64,000 nucleotides of DNA from Planctomycetota bacterium (GCA_029550525.1 JAKPHF010000078.1:62001-126000); one strand, 5' to 3'; positions 1 to 10,198 are shown, numbered from the stretch's first letter. Numbers and translations: made by a program. The notes: generated by a model from the letters alone, not told the origin.

Positions 1-1
1 G

Positions 2-2419
<2,418 letters not shown>

Positions 2420-2425
2420 CATAAG

Positions 2426-2457
2426 AGCTGTCAGCTTTCAGCTATCAGCTGTCAGCC
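2426..2457. repeat. AGCTNTC heptad repeat (family A)
   Basis: Four to five tandem 7-base units (agctgtc, agctttc, agctatc, agctgtc, agcc) begin six bases after the clpC stop codon. The same family recurs at many intergenic sites in this window. Confidence 0.85.
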
Positions 2458-2481
2458 AACAGACTTAGGTGCGAAGTAACC

Positions 2482-2520
2482 CCGGCGGGTCGCTCGAAAA
2501 CGAGTGGCCCGCCGGTTTCT
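2482..2520 (+). terminator. intrinsic terminator after clpC
   Basis: A 15-bp stem (2482-2496 with 2501-2515, two G-U wobbles in RNA) is closed by an AAAA loop and followed by TTTCTTATT. It lies between the clpC stop and the end of the convergent miaA gene, so it should end clpC transcription. Confidence 0.85.
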
Positions 2521-2539
2521 TATTGGGCCCGGTGCTCGA

Positions 2540-3469
2540 TCACGCGGCTTCCCACTCGCGGGCGACGCGGTCAGCCACCGATTCGACCGTGTCGTCCTCC
2601 GTCACGTCCACGTAACGCAGATCGCGGAAGTGGCGCATCCAGGTGCGCTGGTGCTTGGCCAGATGACGCGAGTTGATTTTGATGCGCTCGACCGCTTCCT
2701 CCAACGTCAGTTCCCCGCGAAGGTGAGCGATGATCTCGGCATACCCCACGGCCTGAGCGGCCTGCGGCCCGATCCCTGCCGGTTCGGCGAGCAATCGCCG
2801 CACTTCGTCCACCAGGCCGGCTTCGACCATGCGGTGAACGCGGGCGTTGATGCGGCTGTGGGCCTGCTCGCGCGGCCGCCGCAACGCGACCATCCGGAAA
2901 TCGTACGACGAGCGCGATGCCTCCCATTGCCGCTGCAATTCGCTGATGGGCGTGCCGCTCTTGTGGTAAACCTCGAGCGCCCGCTCGATCCGCCGCAGAT
3001 CGTTCGGATGAATGCGCGCAGCGGCCTGCGGATCCACCTTCGCCAACTCGGCATGGATGGTTGCGGTGCCCTCGCGGGCCGCCCGCGCACGAATCTCCTG
3101 GCGAAACTCCGGATCGGCCGGTGGCCCCTCGAACACGCCCGACACCAGCCCGCGCACGAACATCATGGTTCCACCGACCGCCAGGACGGGCTTGCCGCGG
3201 GCCGCGATATCGCGAATGGCGGCATCGGCCGCTGCCACGTAGCTGCCGAGGTTGAACGAGTCGGCCGGCTCGACGATGTCGATCAGATGATGCGGGATCT
3301 CACGGCGAGCCTCGGCCGACGGCTTGGCTGTGCCGATGTCCATTCGCCGATAAATCTTCATCGAATCGATCGAGACGATCTCGCCCCCCATGCGGCGAGC
3401 CAGCTCGAGCCCCACGCGGCTCTTGCCGCTGGCGGTGCAGCCGATCAGCATGTTCAACCGTATTGCCAT
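2540..3469 (-). CDS. miaA: tRNA dimethylallyltransferase MiaA
   Basis: Transfers a dimethylallyl group to N6 of adenosine 37 in tRNAs that read UNN codons. The 309-residue product has the usual length. It has the P-loop GCTASGKS at residues 10-17, the substrate-binding DSMKIYRRMDIGTAKP block from residue 35 (DSxxxY-RGxDIGTAKP in the family), the PHHLIDI block, and the C-terminal YAEIIAHL and SRHLAKHQRTW segments. The ATG at 3469 is preceded by GGGAG about six bases upstream. The gene converges on clpC and has no partner in an operon here. A second in-frame ATG six codons in is possible but leaves less sequence before the P-loop. Confidence 0.96.
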   Translation of the reverse strand: MAIRLNMLIGCTASGKSRVGLELARRMGGEIVSIDSMKIYRRMDIGTAKPSAEARREIPHHLIDIVEPADSFNLGSYVAAADAAIRDIAARGKPVLAVGGTMMFVRGLVSGVFEGPPADPEFRQEIRARAAREGTATIHAELAKVDPQAAARIHPNDLRRIERALEVYHKSGTPISELQRQWEASRSSYDFRMVALRRPREQAHSRINARVHRMVEAGLVDEVRRLLAEPAGIGPQAAQAVGYAEIIAHLRGELTLEEAVERIKINSRHLAKHQRTWMRHFRDLRYVDVTEDDTVESVADRVAREWEAA

Positions 3470-3716
3470 TCACACTCCCAACCGTTGCAACAGACACGGT
3501 CCGCAAAAAACAGTACGTGAGTCTACGGCCAGCCCGCCCCGGCTTCAAAGCGTGCCAACCTCGCCACTGACACCCCTAAGTCAAGCCGCCAGGCGGGCTT
3601 ACAAACGTCGCCAGCCGCGCTCCCCTGCCAGGCTGACAGCCGCGGCTCGACTGAACCACGCGAACACACAAACACAAATCCCGACCCAGCAAGAACTTAC
3701 GGCCCCGGCGATTCAT

Positions 3717-3731
3717 TGGCACACCCGTTGC
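3717..3731 (+). promoter_or_regulatory. sigma-54 (-24/-12) promoter upstream of hsp20
   Basis: The sequence TGGCAC-ACCCG-TTGC carries both consensus blocks of a sigma-54 promoter, with GG (3718-3719) and GC (3730-3731) separated by exactly ten bases as the family requires. Transcription would start near 3743, giving a leader of about 110 bases before the hsp20 ATG. A sigma-54 activator gene lies elsewhere in the window (54461-55840), but its link to this promoter is unknown. Confidence 0.65.
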
Positions 3732-3749
3732 CATTACTCCCGGCAACGG
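3725..3749. promoter_or_regulatory. 8-bp inverted repeat overlapping the -12 element
   Basis: CCGTTGCC (3725-3732) and GGCAACGG (3742-3749) are perfect inverted repeats separated by nine bases. The left arm covers the -12 box of the sigma-54 promoter and the right arm covers the predicted start site, so a bound protein would block initiation. It does not match CIRCE (TTAGCACTC-N9-GAGTGCTAA) beyond the spacer length. Confidence 0.45.
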
Positions 3750-3852
3750 AACTGGGAACGATCGGAATCGTCCGGTTCCGGATAAGGACCATGAAGCCCC
3801 GCCGGCTCGCCTGTTAGGGGCTTGCAAAATGCATTCGAGAGGAGATCAAGCC

Positions 3853-4275
3853 ATGATGTTCCCGATCGCTCGTGTCAACGGCCGTCAGTTGTTCAACCAG
3901 TTGTCCTGCGACATGGATCGATTGTTCAACCAGGCGATGTCGCCGGTCGCGCGAGCTATGCCAGTCGATATCCACGAAGAAGGCGAGCGGTTCGTCCTGG
4001 AAGCGGAAGTTCCCGGCGTGACGCGGGAGGAGTTGGAGATCACAACGGAGAACGGCACGCTGACCATCGCCGTCAATCGCAAGGAGACCGACAACGGCTC
4101 GAACGGCAGCGAGTACCACGTCCGCGAACGCCGCTTCGGTAACGTGAGCCGGACGTTCCGCTTCCCGGAGACGGCCAACCTGGATGCAGTCGAGGCTTCC
4201 CTGAACAACGGCGTGCTCACGCTGCATGTGCCCAAGAAAGAGGAAGCCAAGCCGCGGCAGATCCCGGTGAGATAA
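3853..4275 (+). CDS. Hsp20 / alpha-crystallin family small heat shock protein
   Basis: ATP-independent holdase chaperone that binds unfolding proteins in the cytoplasm. The 140-residue product has the alpha-crystallin domain from about residue 40 to the end: DIHEEGERFVLEAEVPGV, LEITTENGTLTI, ERRFGNVSRTFRFP, and the NNGVLTLHVPK strand near the C-terminus, followed by a short tail. The ATG at 3853 is chosen because GAGAGGAG lies seven to eight bases upstream. The in-frame ATG at 3829 would place that ribosome site inside the gene. A sigma-54-type promoter and an inverted repeat precede the gene, so it is probably under activator control rather than a HrcA/CIRCE circuit. It converges on queG across a repeat-filled spacer. 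Confidence 0.93.
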   Translation: MMFPIARVNGRQLFNQLSCDMDRLFNQAMSPVARAMPVDIHEEGERFVLEAEVPGVTREELEITTENGTLTIAVNRKETDNGSNGSEYHVRERRFGNVSRTFRFPETANLDAVEASLNNGVLTLHVPKKEEAKPRQIPVR

Positions 4276-4289
4276 GAAGCGCTGAGCTA

Positions 4290-4330
4290 TGAGCTGTGAG
4301 CTATGAGCGACATATATAGCTCACAGCTCA
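4290..4330. repeat. heptad repeat (family A) forming a perfect hairpin
   Basis: Heptads of the type GAGCTRT start just after the hsp20 stop. The arms 4290-4304 and 4316-4330 are a perfect 15-bp inverted repeat with an 11-base loop. It may act as a transcript end or stability element for hsp20, although no long T run follows. Confidence 0.75.
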
Positions 4331-4372
4331 CATTGGCTCCATCATTCCTCTGGGGCGGAAGAGTTGATTTGG

Positions 4373-4445
4373 CCACAGAGCTCACAGAGTACACAGAGAC
4401 GAGCACATCGAATTCTCCTCTCTGTGTCCTCTGTGAGCTCTGTGG
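4373..4445. repeat. 27-bp inverted repeat rich in CACAGAG
   Basis: Arms 4373-4399 and 4419-4445 pair at 26 of 27 positions around a 19-base loop. The arms are made of CACAGAG-like units. The hairpin lies between the convergent hsp20 and queG genes. Confidence 0.8.
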
Positions 4446-4461
4446 TTTGACTGCCTGAGAA

Positions 4462-4515
4462 AGCTGTGAGCTATGTTGACAGCTGATAGCCGATAGCTGA
4501 GAGCTGACAGCGCTG
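4462..4515. repeat. AGCTNTN heptad repeat (family A)
   Basis: A run of units such as agctgtg, agctatg, agctgat, agccgat, agctgag and agctgac ends four bases before the queG stop codon. With the two hairpins upstream, most of the hsp20-queG spacer is repeat sequence. Confidence 0.8.
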
Positions 4516-4518
4516 CTT

Positions 4519-5541
4519 TCAGGTTTGCGTTCTCGTGCAGTTCTCGAAGACGATCGTCGCGTTGCGCTTGAGCATGGCCAGGCTCGCGCGTTTCATGGCA
4601 CTGCCGGCCAGATGACGATCGTACTCTTCCTGCGACCAGCCTTGGATCACCCGTAGCGGCACACTCGGCGGCAGCGGGTTACGATCGTTCAGTCCGTAGG
4701 CCGGTTCGGCCACCTGCGGTGGCCTGCGGTTGAAGGGGCAGACATCCTGACAGATATCGCAGCCATAGAGCCAGTCGCCCATCCGCGGTCGCAGATCCGG
4801 ATCGATGTCGCCGCGATGCTCGATGGTCAGATACGAAATGCACTTGCGGGCGTCCATCTGATGCGGCGCGGTCAGGGCCCCGGTCGGACAGGCCTCCAGG
4901 CATCGCGTACACGTGCCGCAATGATCGGTGGCCGGCGGCGTGGCGGCGAGTTCCAGCGTGGTCACGATCTCGCCCAGGAAGAAAAACGACCCGAACTCCT
5001 GGTTGAGCACCAGCGTGTTCTTGCCGATCCAGCCGATGCCCGCCGCAGCCGCCCACTCGCGTTCTAGGATGGGCGCCGTATCCACGCACACGCGCGACTC
5101 GAACGGCTCGTCCACTTGCTCCCGCAGTCTGTCTGCCAGGCGGTGCAGCTTCTTTCGCAGAACGCGGTGATAGTCCCGTCCCCAGGCATACCGGGCGATC
5201 CGGCCTCGCGGCTGGTCCTGGCCGACCGGGATTTGTCCTTTCTCATCGGTACCCGACCGTGAGGCGGCAACGTCGGCATCGCCAGTCGTCGTCGGCTCCT
5301 GCTGGCGATACACGTCGGCGACCACGATCACCGATCGAGCTCCCGGCAACAATTGCCGAGGATCGGCGCGGAGCTCGCGGTATCGGGCCAGATACTCCAT
5401 TTCGCCCGCCCAACCCCGGGCCAGCCACTGCGCCAGGTAGTCCGCCCGAGGCACAGGTCCGGCCGTCGCCACGCCGGCCCGGGCCAAGCCGACCTCGGCC
5501 GCGAGACGCTGCACCAGGTTCGTCCGTTCTGCGGGCGTCAT
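4519..5541 (-). CDS. queG: epoxyqueuosine reductase QueG
   Basis: Cobalamin-dependent iron-sulfur enzyme that reduces epoxyqueuosine to queuosine at position 34 of certain tRNAs. The 340-residue product shows the N-terminal cobalamin-binding reductase fold with RSVIVVADVY, the CVDTAPILEREWAAAAGIGW block and WIGKNTLVLN. Two 4Fe-4S cluster motifs follow: CGTCTRCLEACPTGAL, and GCDICQDVCPFNR after CISYLTIEHRGDI. The C-terminus lacks the HEAT extension of some homologues. The start at 5541 gives the expected MTPAERTNLVQRLAAEVG N-terminus, although the upstream ribosome site is weak. It stands alone, converging on hsp20 and divergent from the next gene. Confidence 0.95.
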   Translation of the reverse strand: MTPAERTNLVQRLAAEVGLARAGVATAGPVPRADYLAQWLARGWAGEMEYLARYRELRADPRQLLPGARSVIVVADVYRQQEPTTTGDADVAASRSGTDEKGQIPVGQDQPRGRIARYAWGRDYHRVLRKKLHRLADRLREQVDEPFESRVCVDTAPILEREWAAAAGIGWIGKNTLVLNQEFGSFFFLGEIVTTLELAATPPATDHCGTCTRCLEACPTGALTAPHQMDARKCISYLTIEHRGDIDPDLRPRMGDWLYGCDICQDVCPFNRRPPQVAEPAYGLNDRNPLPPSVPLRVIQGWSQEEYDRHLAGSAMKRASLAMLKRNATIVFENCTRTQT

Positions 5542-5683
5542 GCACCCGATGGTAGCCTCGCCGGGCGACTCGCTTCAACGATCCAACCGACCGAAACCGA
5601 TTTCGCCAACACAGCAAACTCACCATGAGGGCTTCTACCCGTTTCACGTTCACCGGCTTGATCACACCGACTCCGAAACACCG

Positions 5684-5712
5684 TTGACACGGCCGGACCG
5701 ATGTTCTACGGT
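5684..5712 (+). promoter_or_regulatory. candidate sigma-70 promoter
   Basis: TTGACA at 5684-5689 and TACGGT at 5707-5712 are separated by 17 bases. The -35 box is perfect, while the -10 box matches only three of six positions. It lies about 80 bases before the ATG at 5791. Confidence 0.45.
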
Positions 5713-5790
5713 GACAACCTTGCTTTTTTCGGTAGGCGCCCTTTCCCGCCGAGCTGAGTGCGAGCGGCGAGAGGGGAGACTGCAGCAGGC

Positions 5791-6231
5791 ATGAGCAGCA
5801 TGTTCAACTACGATTGGTTCACCGGGGCGGCCTTCGAGCGCCAGAAACAAGAGGCTCGGCTACGCTGCGCCCGCAAGAAGTTCCCCGACGTTCGTCCCGA
5901 GCAGGAGCAATCCCACAAGGGCTTCCAGACATTCCTGTCCGAGCTCGAGGTCCGCACGCTGATCTACCTCCGCGACGGGTTCAGCTACGAAATGAAGGAA
6001 ATGGTGGACGTCGGGCTGACCAACTGGCTCACGTTCGAGTGCGAGCCGGTGGATGAGCACTACAAGGTGGGTGCGTTCGTGGTCTCGCTGGCGTACGACG
6101 AGATCGTGCGGGTGGAGATCTTCGCCGTTCATCCCAAAGAGAAGCCTGAGGACGTGCCGCTGATCACCGGTTTCCGCTCGAGCCCGGGTGACTCGTCCCG
6201 CGAGGACTCGCGCGAGCGCGAAGCCCAGTGA
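5791..6231 (+). CDS. unrecognised 146-residue soluble protein
   Basis: I do not recognise this family. The product begins MSSMFNYDWFTGAAFERQ, has no signal peptide or membrane segment, and is mixed alpha/beta in appearance. It contains an aromatic and acidic middle (NWLTFECEPVDEHYKVGAF) and an Arg/Glu/Ser tail (SSREDSREREAQ). Coding is supported by length, composition and a GAGGGGAG motif about 13 bases before the ATG at 5791. The in-frame codon at 5758 would include that motif, so the shorter start is preferred. The DUF456 gene follows in the same direction after 175 bases. Confidence 0.7.
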   Translation: MSSMFNYDWFTGAAFERQKQEARLRCARKKFPDVRPEQEQSHKGFQTFLSELEVRTLIYLRDGFSYEMKEMVDVGLTNWLTFECEPVDEHYKVGAFVVSLAYDEIVRVEIFAVHPKEKPEDVPLITGFRSSPGDSSREDSREREAQ

Positions 6232-6406
6232 CGGTGACGTTTGGGGGCGGGCCTACTGTCCGCCTCGTCCGTCTGCTGACACAGGACGGCCGGCGGCAAC
6301 CCGCGTTCCACGCGCATCGCCGGCTGGACAAGCAGGCAGCACCGCGCACATACACCGGGACGACTGCATCGCCGGTGCAGACGCGTCGCTAGCCATAGAA
6401 TCCTCC

Positions 6407-6967
6407 ATGACTCCGATCATCGCCCAAGCGGAAACGGACTACCTCGTGGCCGCCGTCCTCGTGTTCGTGAACACCATCTGGCTGGCGTCGCTCGTGCTCG
6501 GCGTGCCGGGCACGTGGTTGATCCTGCTGTCCACGGGCCTTGCCGCCTGGATGCAGTGGGAGCCGGGCGTCCCGCCCAGCGAACAGGTCATCGGTGTGTA
6601 CACGCTCCTGTCGCTCCTGGGTCTGGCCGTCCTGGGCGAGGTGCTCGAATTCATCGCCGGTGCAGCCGGGGCCCAAAAGGCGGGCGGCAGCGCCAAGGGA
6701 GCGTTGGGCGCGATCGTCGGCGGCGTGATCGGAGCCATCGCCGGCACCTTCCTGATCCCCATTCCACTGCTCGGCTCATTGCTGGGGGCAGCCGGCGGTG
6801 CAGGCTTGGTGGCCTGCGGCGTCGAACTGGCCGGCGGCAAGACCATGGAGACTTCCGTCCGCATCGGCGTGGGCGCCAGCGTGGGCCGTATACTAGGCAC
6901 TATATACAAACTCGTGGTCGGCTTTATCATGTGGGCACTGGCGGCCGTCGCAGCGTTCGTGGGATGA
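6407..6967 (+). CDS. DUF456 family membrane protein
   Basis: A 186-residue integral membrane protein of unknown function. The pattern is typical of DUF456: an N-terminal hydrophobic pair (VAAVLVFVNTIWLASLVLG, TWLILLSTGLAAWM), then Gly/Ala-rich helices (GALGAIVGGVIGAIAGTF) with the PIPLLGSLLGAAGGAG stretch, and a final hydrophobic helix ending VAAFVG. The ATG at 6407 is chosen because the upstream in-frame extension (from 6188) reads as low-quality Arg-rich sequence overlapping the previous gene. No function can be inferred from the neighbours. Confidence 0.82.
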   Translation: MTPIIAQAETDYLVAAVLVFVNTIWLASLVLGVPGTWLILLSTGLAAWMQWEPGVPPSEQVIGVYTLLSLLGLAVLGEVLEFIAGAAGAQKAGGSAKGALGAIVGGVIGAIAGTFLIPIPLLGSLLGAAGGAGLVACGVELAGGKTMETSVRIGVGASVGRILGTIYKLVVGFIMWALAAVAAFVG

Positions 6968-6978
6968 CGCAGGAAAAA

Positions 6979-7001
6979 CGACGCGGAGACGCGGTGACCA
7001 C
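6979..7001. repeat. GACGCGGN octad repeat (family C), short copy
   Basis: The string acgacgcggagacgcggtgacc starts 12 bases after the DUF456 stop. It has the same period and orientation relative to the preceding gene as the copies in the flagellar cluster. Confidence 0.6.
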
Positions 7002-7020
7002 CGAGCTCGAGTCTCAGGAC

Positions 7021-8889
7021 TCAAGTCTTTCCCCGCCACGGCAACGTCAACACAAATCGCGCTCCATCGCCGTCGGCCGGTTCATAGCACAGGTCGCCGC
7101 CCATGCGGCGGGCGAGACGACGACTCAGAGCCAGGCCCAGTCCGACACCGGGTGCGGAATGAGCAGCCTGTTGGGCTGACTTGCTGAACGGGCGAAAGAG
7201 TCGCCGCTGTTGATCGGGCGGGATGCCGGCACCGTGGTCGGCCACTTCGAAAGCCACGGCGTCGCGTAGGAAGCGAACGCGAAAATGAATGGTCTTGTCC
7301 ATCGCCTCGGCCGCGTACTTGCAGGCGTTATCCACGAGGTTGAACAGAATCTGCTCGACGGACATGGGATCGGCGTGGATCTGAGCGTTGTTCACGTCGT
7401 CACCGTCGAGATCCTCGACGACCAGGCGCATGCCGGACTGCTCGGCACGGTCGGCGAGGCGTCCGCGCGAGTGGTCGAGAATGGCGGCCGGCGTGGTCGG
7501 CTCGAGACGCGACGCCGGCTTGCCCCGTTCGAGCCGGGCGTAGGCCAGGACGTTTTCGACAAGGTGGGCGAGCCGATCGGCCTCCACCCGCAACGTGTCG
7601 AGGTAGCGCGTGCGACGTTCGGCGGGAACCATGTCCTTGACGAGCATCTCGGTGTACATGCGGAAGGTGGTCAGCGGCGTGCGCATTTCGTGCGTGACGG
7701 CCGAGACGAACGCTCCCCGGCGCTCGCTGAGCGACAGCGCGCCGGCCAACAGCAGCGCCACCGCGCCGGCGGCCACGAGCATGCAAGCCCACGCTACCGC
7801 GAGCGACATGCGAAGCGGAGAGGCGCCCGCGTCAGCCGTCGGCGGCAACGCACCGGGAATGAGCCGCACGGGCAAAGCCGCCAGCACGCGTTCGCCGTTC
7901 TCGAACGAGGCAGGATCACTTACCGGTTCGAGCCTGGCTTCAGGCAATAAGTCGCGTATGCTCTCGAGCAAGGACTGTTCGATGGCCGGCCAGTCGAGCC
8001 AGGAACCCTGGATGTATTCACGGCCGTTGACGAAGACGCGCCGGGCGAGCAGCAGACGACCGTCGAGCCACACCGGCCGCGTCAGGCCTTCACGCACGTC
8101 GGAGAGCAACGGCTGAAAGGGCATGGCCTGCTGGGCGTACACTCCGGCGTTGGAAAGCATGTTCAAAGCACGATTGGAAAACTCATCGCCGCCAACGGTC
8201 CGGGACACCGAAGGCGTTACCTGTTGTATCTCGAACTGTTGGAGCTGGCGTTGCTGGCGTTGGGCAAGATCGTAGTGCTGGGCGGCCGCTTCGCCTTTAC
8301 CTCGTTGCTGCGTGAGGACTGACGGGGCCTGTCGTTGTGGGGGGACCACGATCGCTGGTAACTTCGGAGCATCGGGCGGCCGGAGGCAGCCGGCGAGGAA
8401 ATCCGGCTTCAGAGCACGCTCCAACGCGCTCAACAGCTCGCGGGCAGTGTCGATCGCTTCCGGTGTGGTGAAACCCTGCTCGGCGAGGCTGCGGATATTG
8501 CCCGTGGGAACCTGAGGCGATGTGAACTCGCGGTCCGGCCCGATTTGAAAGTGCAGCAGTACGTGCTGCGACGGCCGGTTGAGCAACGGCGAGGGAACCA
8601 GAATTTCGCCCTCCTGCACGGGCGTGAGCATGTTGGTGTAGGCGCGCTGGGCCGGGTAGAAGGACGCGTAGGCGAAGTAAGGCCAGGTGCTTTCGCGGGC
8701 GATGATGGGCGCGAGAGCCGAATCCATGCGCCACAACGCCAATCGGACGTTTTCCTCCAAGGCGGCCTGTTGCCGGCCGGCGGTCTCGGTGGCATCGAGC
8801 CGCCAAACCGTCGCGCTGGCCCAGCCCATGGCCGCGAGCACCACGGCCAGGCAGATCGCGAACAGAACCCACACCAGCCAGGGCCTCAT
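7021..8889 (-). CDS. sensor histidine kinase with a large extracytoplasmic domain
   Basis: Membrane sensor of a two-component system. The 622-residue product has an N-terminal membrane helix (residues about 4-26), an external domain of roughly 335 residues with a Gln-rich stretch (DLAQRQQRQLQQFEIQQ, about 208-223), and a second helix (about 361-387). The HisKA box SAVTHEMRTPL follows with phospho-acceptor H400. The HATPase module has the N box DNACKYA, the G1 box DHGAGIP and a G2-like GVGLGLALSRRL. The external domain matches no sensor family I recognise. The start codon overlaps the end of the response regulator by four bases (8886-8889), so the pair is translationally coupled. Confidence 0.93.
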   Translation of the reverse strand: MRPWLVWVLFAICLAVVLAAMGWASATVWRLDATETAGRQQAALEENVRLALWRMDSALAPIIARESTWPYFAYASFYPAQRAYTNMLTPVQEGEILVPSPLLNRPSQHVLLHFQIGPDREFTSPQVPTGNIRSLAEQGFTTPEAIDTARELLSALERALKPDFLAGCLRPPDAPKLPAIVVPPQRQAPSVLTQQRGKGEAAAQHYDLAQRQQRQLQQFEIQQVTPSVSRTVGGDEFSNRALNMLSNAGVYAQQAMPFQPLLSDVREGLTRPVWLDGRLLLARRVFVNGREYIQGSWLDWPAIEQSLLESIRDLLPEARLEPVSDPASFENGERVLAALPVRLIPGALPPTADAGASPLRMSLAVAWACMLVAAGAVALLLAGALSLSERRGAFVSAVTHEMRTPLTTFRMYTEMLVKDMVPAERRTRYLDTLRVEADRLAHLVENVLAYARLERGKPASRLEPTTPAAILDHSRGRLADRAEQSGMRLVVEDLDGDDVNNAQIHADPMSVEQILFNLVDNACKYAAEAMDKTIHFRVRFLRDAVAFEVADHGAGIPPDQQRRLFRPFSKSAQQAAHSAPGVGLGLALSRRLARRMGGDLCYEPADGDGARFVLTLPWRGKT

Positions 8890-9611
8890 GCGTCATCCCC
8901 GCTATCAGCAGCCGGCTTGCAGTGACCCAGGGCGTAACCCTTGCCGCGCACGGTCACGATGATGCGCGGCGGCGTCGAGGTATCGCGCAGTTTCTCGCGC
9001 AACCGGGCGACGTGCATATCGATGGTCCGTGTCTCGATGCCCTTGGGGTCCAGCCGCCACACACGTGCCAATATCTCGTCTCGCGAGATCGCCCGCCCCA
9101 GGTTGCAGGCGAGATACCGCAGCAACTCGGACTCCCGCTCGGACAGCTCAACCCGCTGGCCGTCGTCGAAGCGCAGTTCGCGGCGGGCCAGATCGGCCGT
9201 CCCGCCGGGCAGCGGGATGGCGGCCAAGTCGATCGGCCGTTCCGGCGAACGCCGCAGCACCGCCTCGACACGGGCCAAGAGCTCGCCCACGCTGAACGGC
9301 TTGACCACATAATCATCAGCCCCGAGCTTCAGGCCGGTGATCCGATCGGCCTCGGCGCCGCGAGCGGTCAGGATGATGACGGGCAGTGTGGGACGCGCTT
9401 TGCGCACCTCGCCGAGAATCTCCAGGCCGTCCTTGTGAGGCAGCACGAGGTCGAGTAGCAGCAGGTCGCAGTCGCAGCCCACGGCCATGTCCAGGCCTGT
9501 CCGGCCATCGCTCGCCTCGAACGTGGCGTAGCCCGAGAACTGCAGCGCATCGACGATGCCGCGGCGAATAGCGGCGTCATCTTCGATGACCAGTATGCGT
9601 CGCGTGGGCAT
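8886..9611 (-). CDS. OmpR/PhoB-family response regulator
   Basis: DNA-binding partner of the kinase that follows in the same operon. The 241-residue product has a receiver domain with the acidic pocket (E10, D11, D12), phospho-acceptor D54 in LLLLDLVLP, LTARG around residue 81, and K104 in the KPF motif. The C-terminal winged helix has the typical LSERESELLRYLACNLGRAISRDEI and TRTIDMHVARLREKL segments. The ATG at 9611 has no clear Shine-Dalgarno sequence, and a heptad repeat begins seven bases upstream. The regulated genes are not evident. Confidence 0.95.
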   Translation of the reverse strand: MPTRRILVIEDDAAIRRGIVDALQFSGYATFEASDGRTGLDMAVGCDCDLLLLDLVLPHKDGLEILGEVRKARPTLPVIILTARGAEADRITGLKLGADDYVVKPFSVGELLARVEAVLRRSPERPIDLAAIPLPGGTADLARRELRFDDGQRVELSERESELLRYLACNLGRAISRDEILARVWRLDPKGIETRTIDMHVARLREKLRDTSTPPRIIVTVRGKGYALGHCKPAADSGDDA

Positions 9612-9617
9612 GGCTTT

Positions 9618-9677
9618 TGTCCGTGGTCAGTCGTCAGTGGTCCGTTGTCCGGTCCTTGGTCCTTTGGTCCGTTGTGC
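9618..9677. repeat. GTCAGTN heptad repeat (family B)
   Basis: About eight degenerate 7-base units (ggtcagt, cgtcagt, ggtccgt, tgtccgg, tccttgg and similar) lie directly upstream of the response regulator start. A cleaner copy of the same family is at 21694-21735. Confidence 0.75.
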
Positions 9678-9785
9678 GCAGGCGGCAGTCTGCCCTGATA
9701 GTACGGTGAACCGACACGTGAAGATCTCCCAATTACAGAGTACCTAGTCACGACTACACCCACAACCGCCGCTCAGTGAACTGTT

Positions 9786-9808
9786 TCGTCATTCGGATTT
9801 CGTCATTC
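9786..9808. repeat. GAATGAC/GAAATCC heptad repeat (family D), reverse orientation
   Basis: On the reverse strand this reads gaatgacgaaatccgaatga, in 7-base units. It begins exactly at the stop codon of the truncated gene at 9809-10030. Longer copies lie at 47484 and 48953. Confidence 0.75.
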
Positions 9809-10030
9809 TTAGTCGTCGAGCACGGCGCGGCCCGACTCATCCACAGTCACTCTGCCCTCGCGCAAGACGAAGGCGTGGCCATCCTTGAACACGGTCACCT
9901 CTCGAATGGGCAAGGGGTCAAGCGGGTTGCTCTCGGCCTGGGTAGATGCCGGTTGCATCGGGGTTGCCTGCGCACACAAGGCGGTCGCCAGACAAAATGC
10001 CATGCAAGCGCAGTTTCCACGCACAGTCAT
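9809..10030 (-). pseudogene. truncated N-terminus of a secreted DUF4139-like protein
   Basis: A 73-residue frame starts MTVRGNCACMAFCLATALCAQA, a plausible signal peptide. It then reads IREVTVFKDGHAFVLREG and GRVTVDESGRAVLDD before a TAA. That second part resembles, from memory, the beginning of planctomycete DUF4139 proteins, which are several hundred residues longer. The frame stops precisely where a family D heptad repeat begins, and no continuation is seen beyond it. GGAAGGA seven bases before the ATG at 10030 favours this start over 10045. It may be a decayed remnant or a genuine small exported protein. Confidence 0.5.
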
Positions 10031-10198
10031 GTTCGATCCTTCCATCCCAAATAAGTTTCACCAGTTCGGAATGAGTCAGCGGGATCAAGCTCCGCGACTC
10101 GGCTGCAGCACAACTGAATCGGTGGAGTCAAGCCTCGCCGCTCGCTTGTGGAAAGCGTACTACGGTCTGGGGAGAGGAGATGTAACTTGTATGTAACG

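Larger units (their letters stand above)
3470..3852. other. intergenic region between divergent miaA and hsp20
   Basis: No gene is supported in these 383 bases. The half nearest hsp20 holds a sigma-54-type promoter (3717-3731), an inverted repeat (3725-3749) and a further weak dyad (ggaac at 3748-3752 with gttcc at 3775-3779). The miaA-proximal half shows nothing recognisable. Confidence 0.7.

Noticed and set aside
2504..3520. 338-codon forward frame opposite miaA
   Set aside because: Antisense of a complete MiaA, overlapping the clpC terminator at its start.
3725..3749. CIRCE element at hsp20
   Set aside because: Only the nine-base spacer agrees; the arms CCGTTGCC/GGCAACGG do not match TTAGCACTC/GAGTGCTAA.
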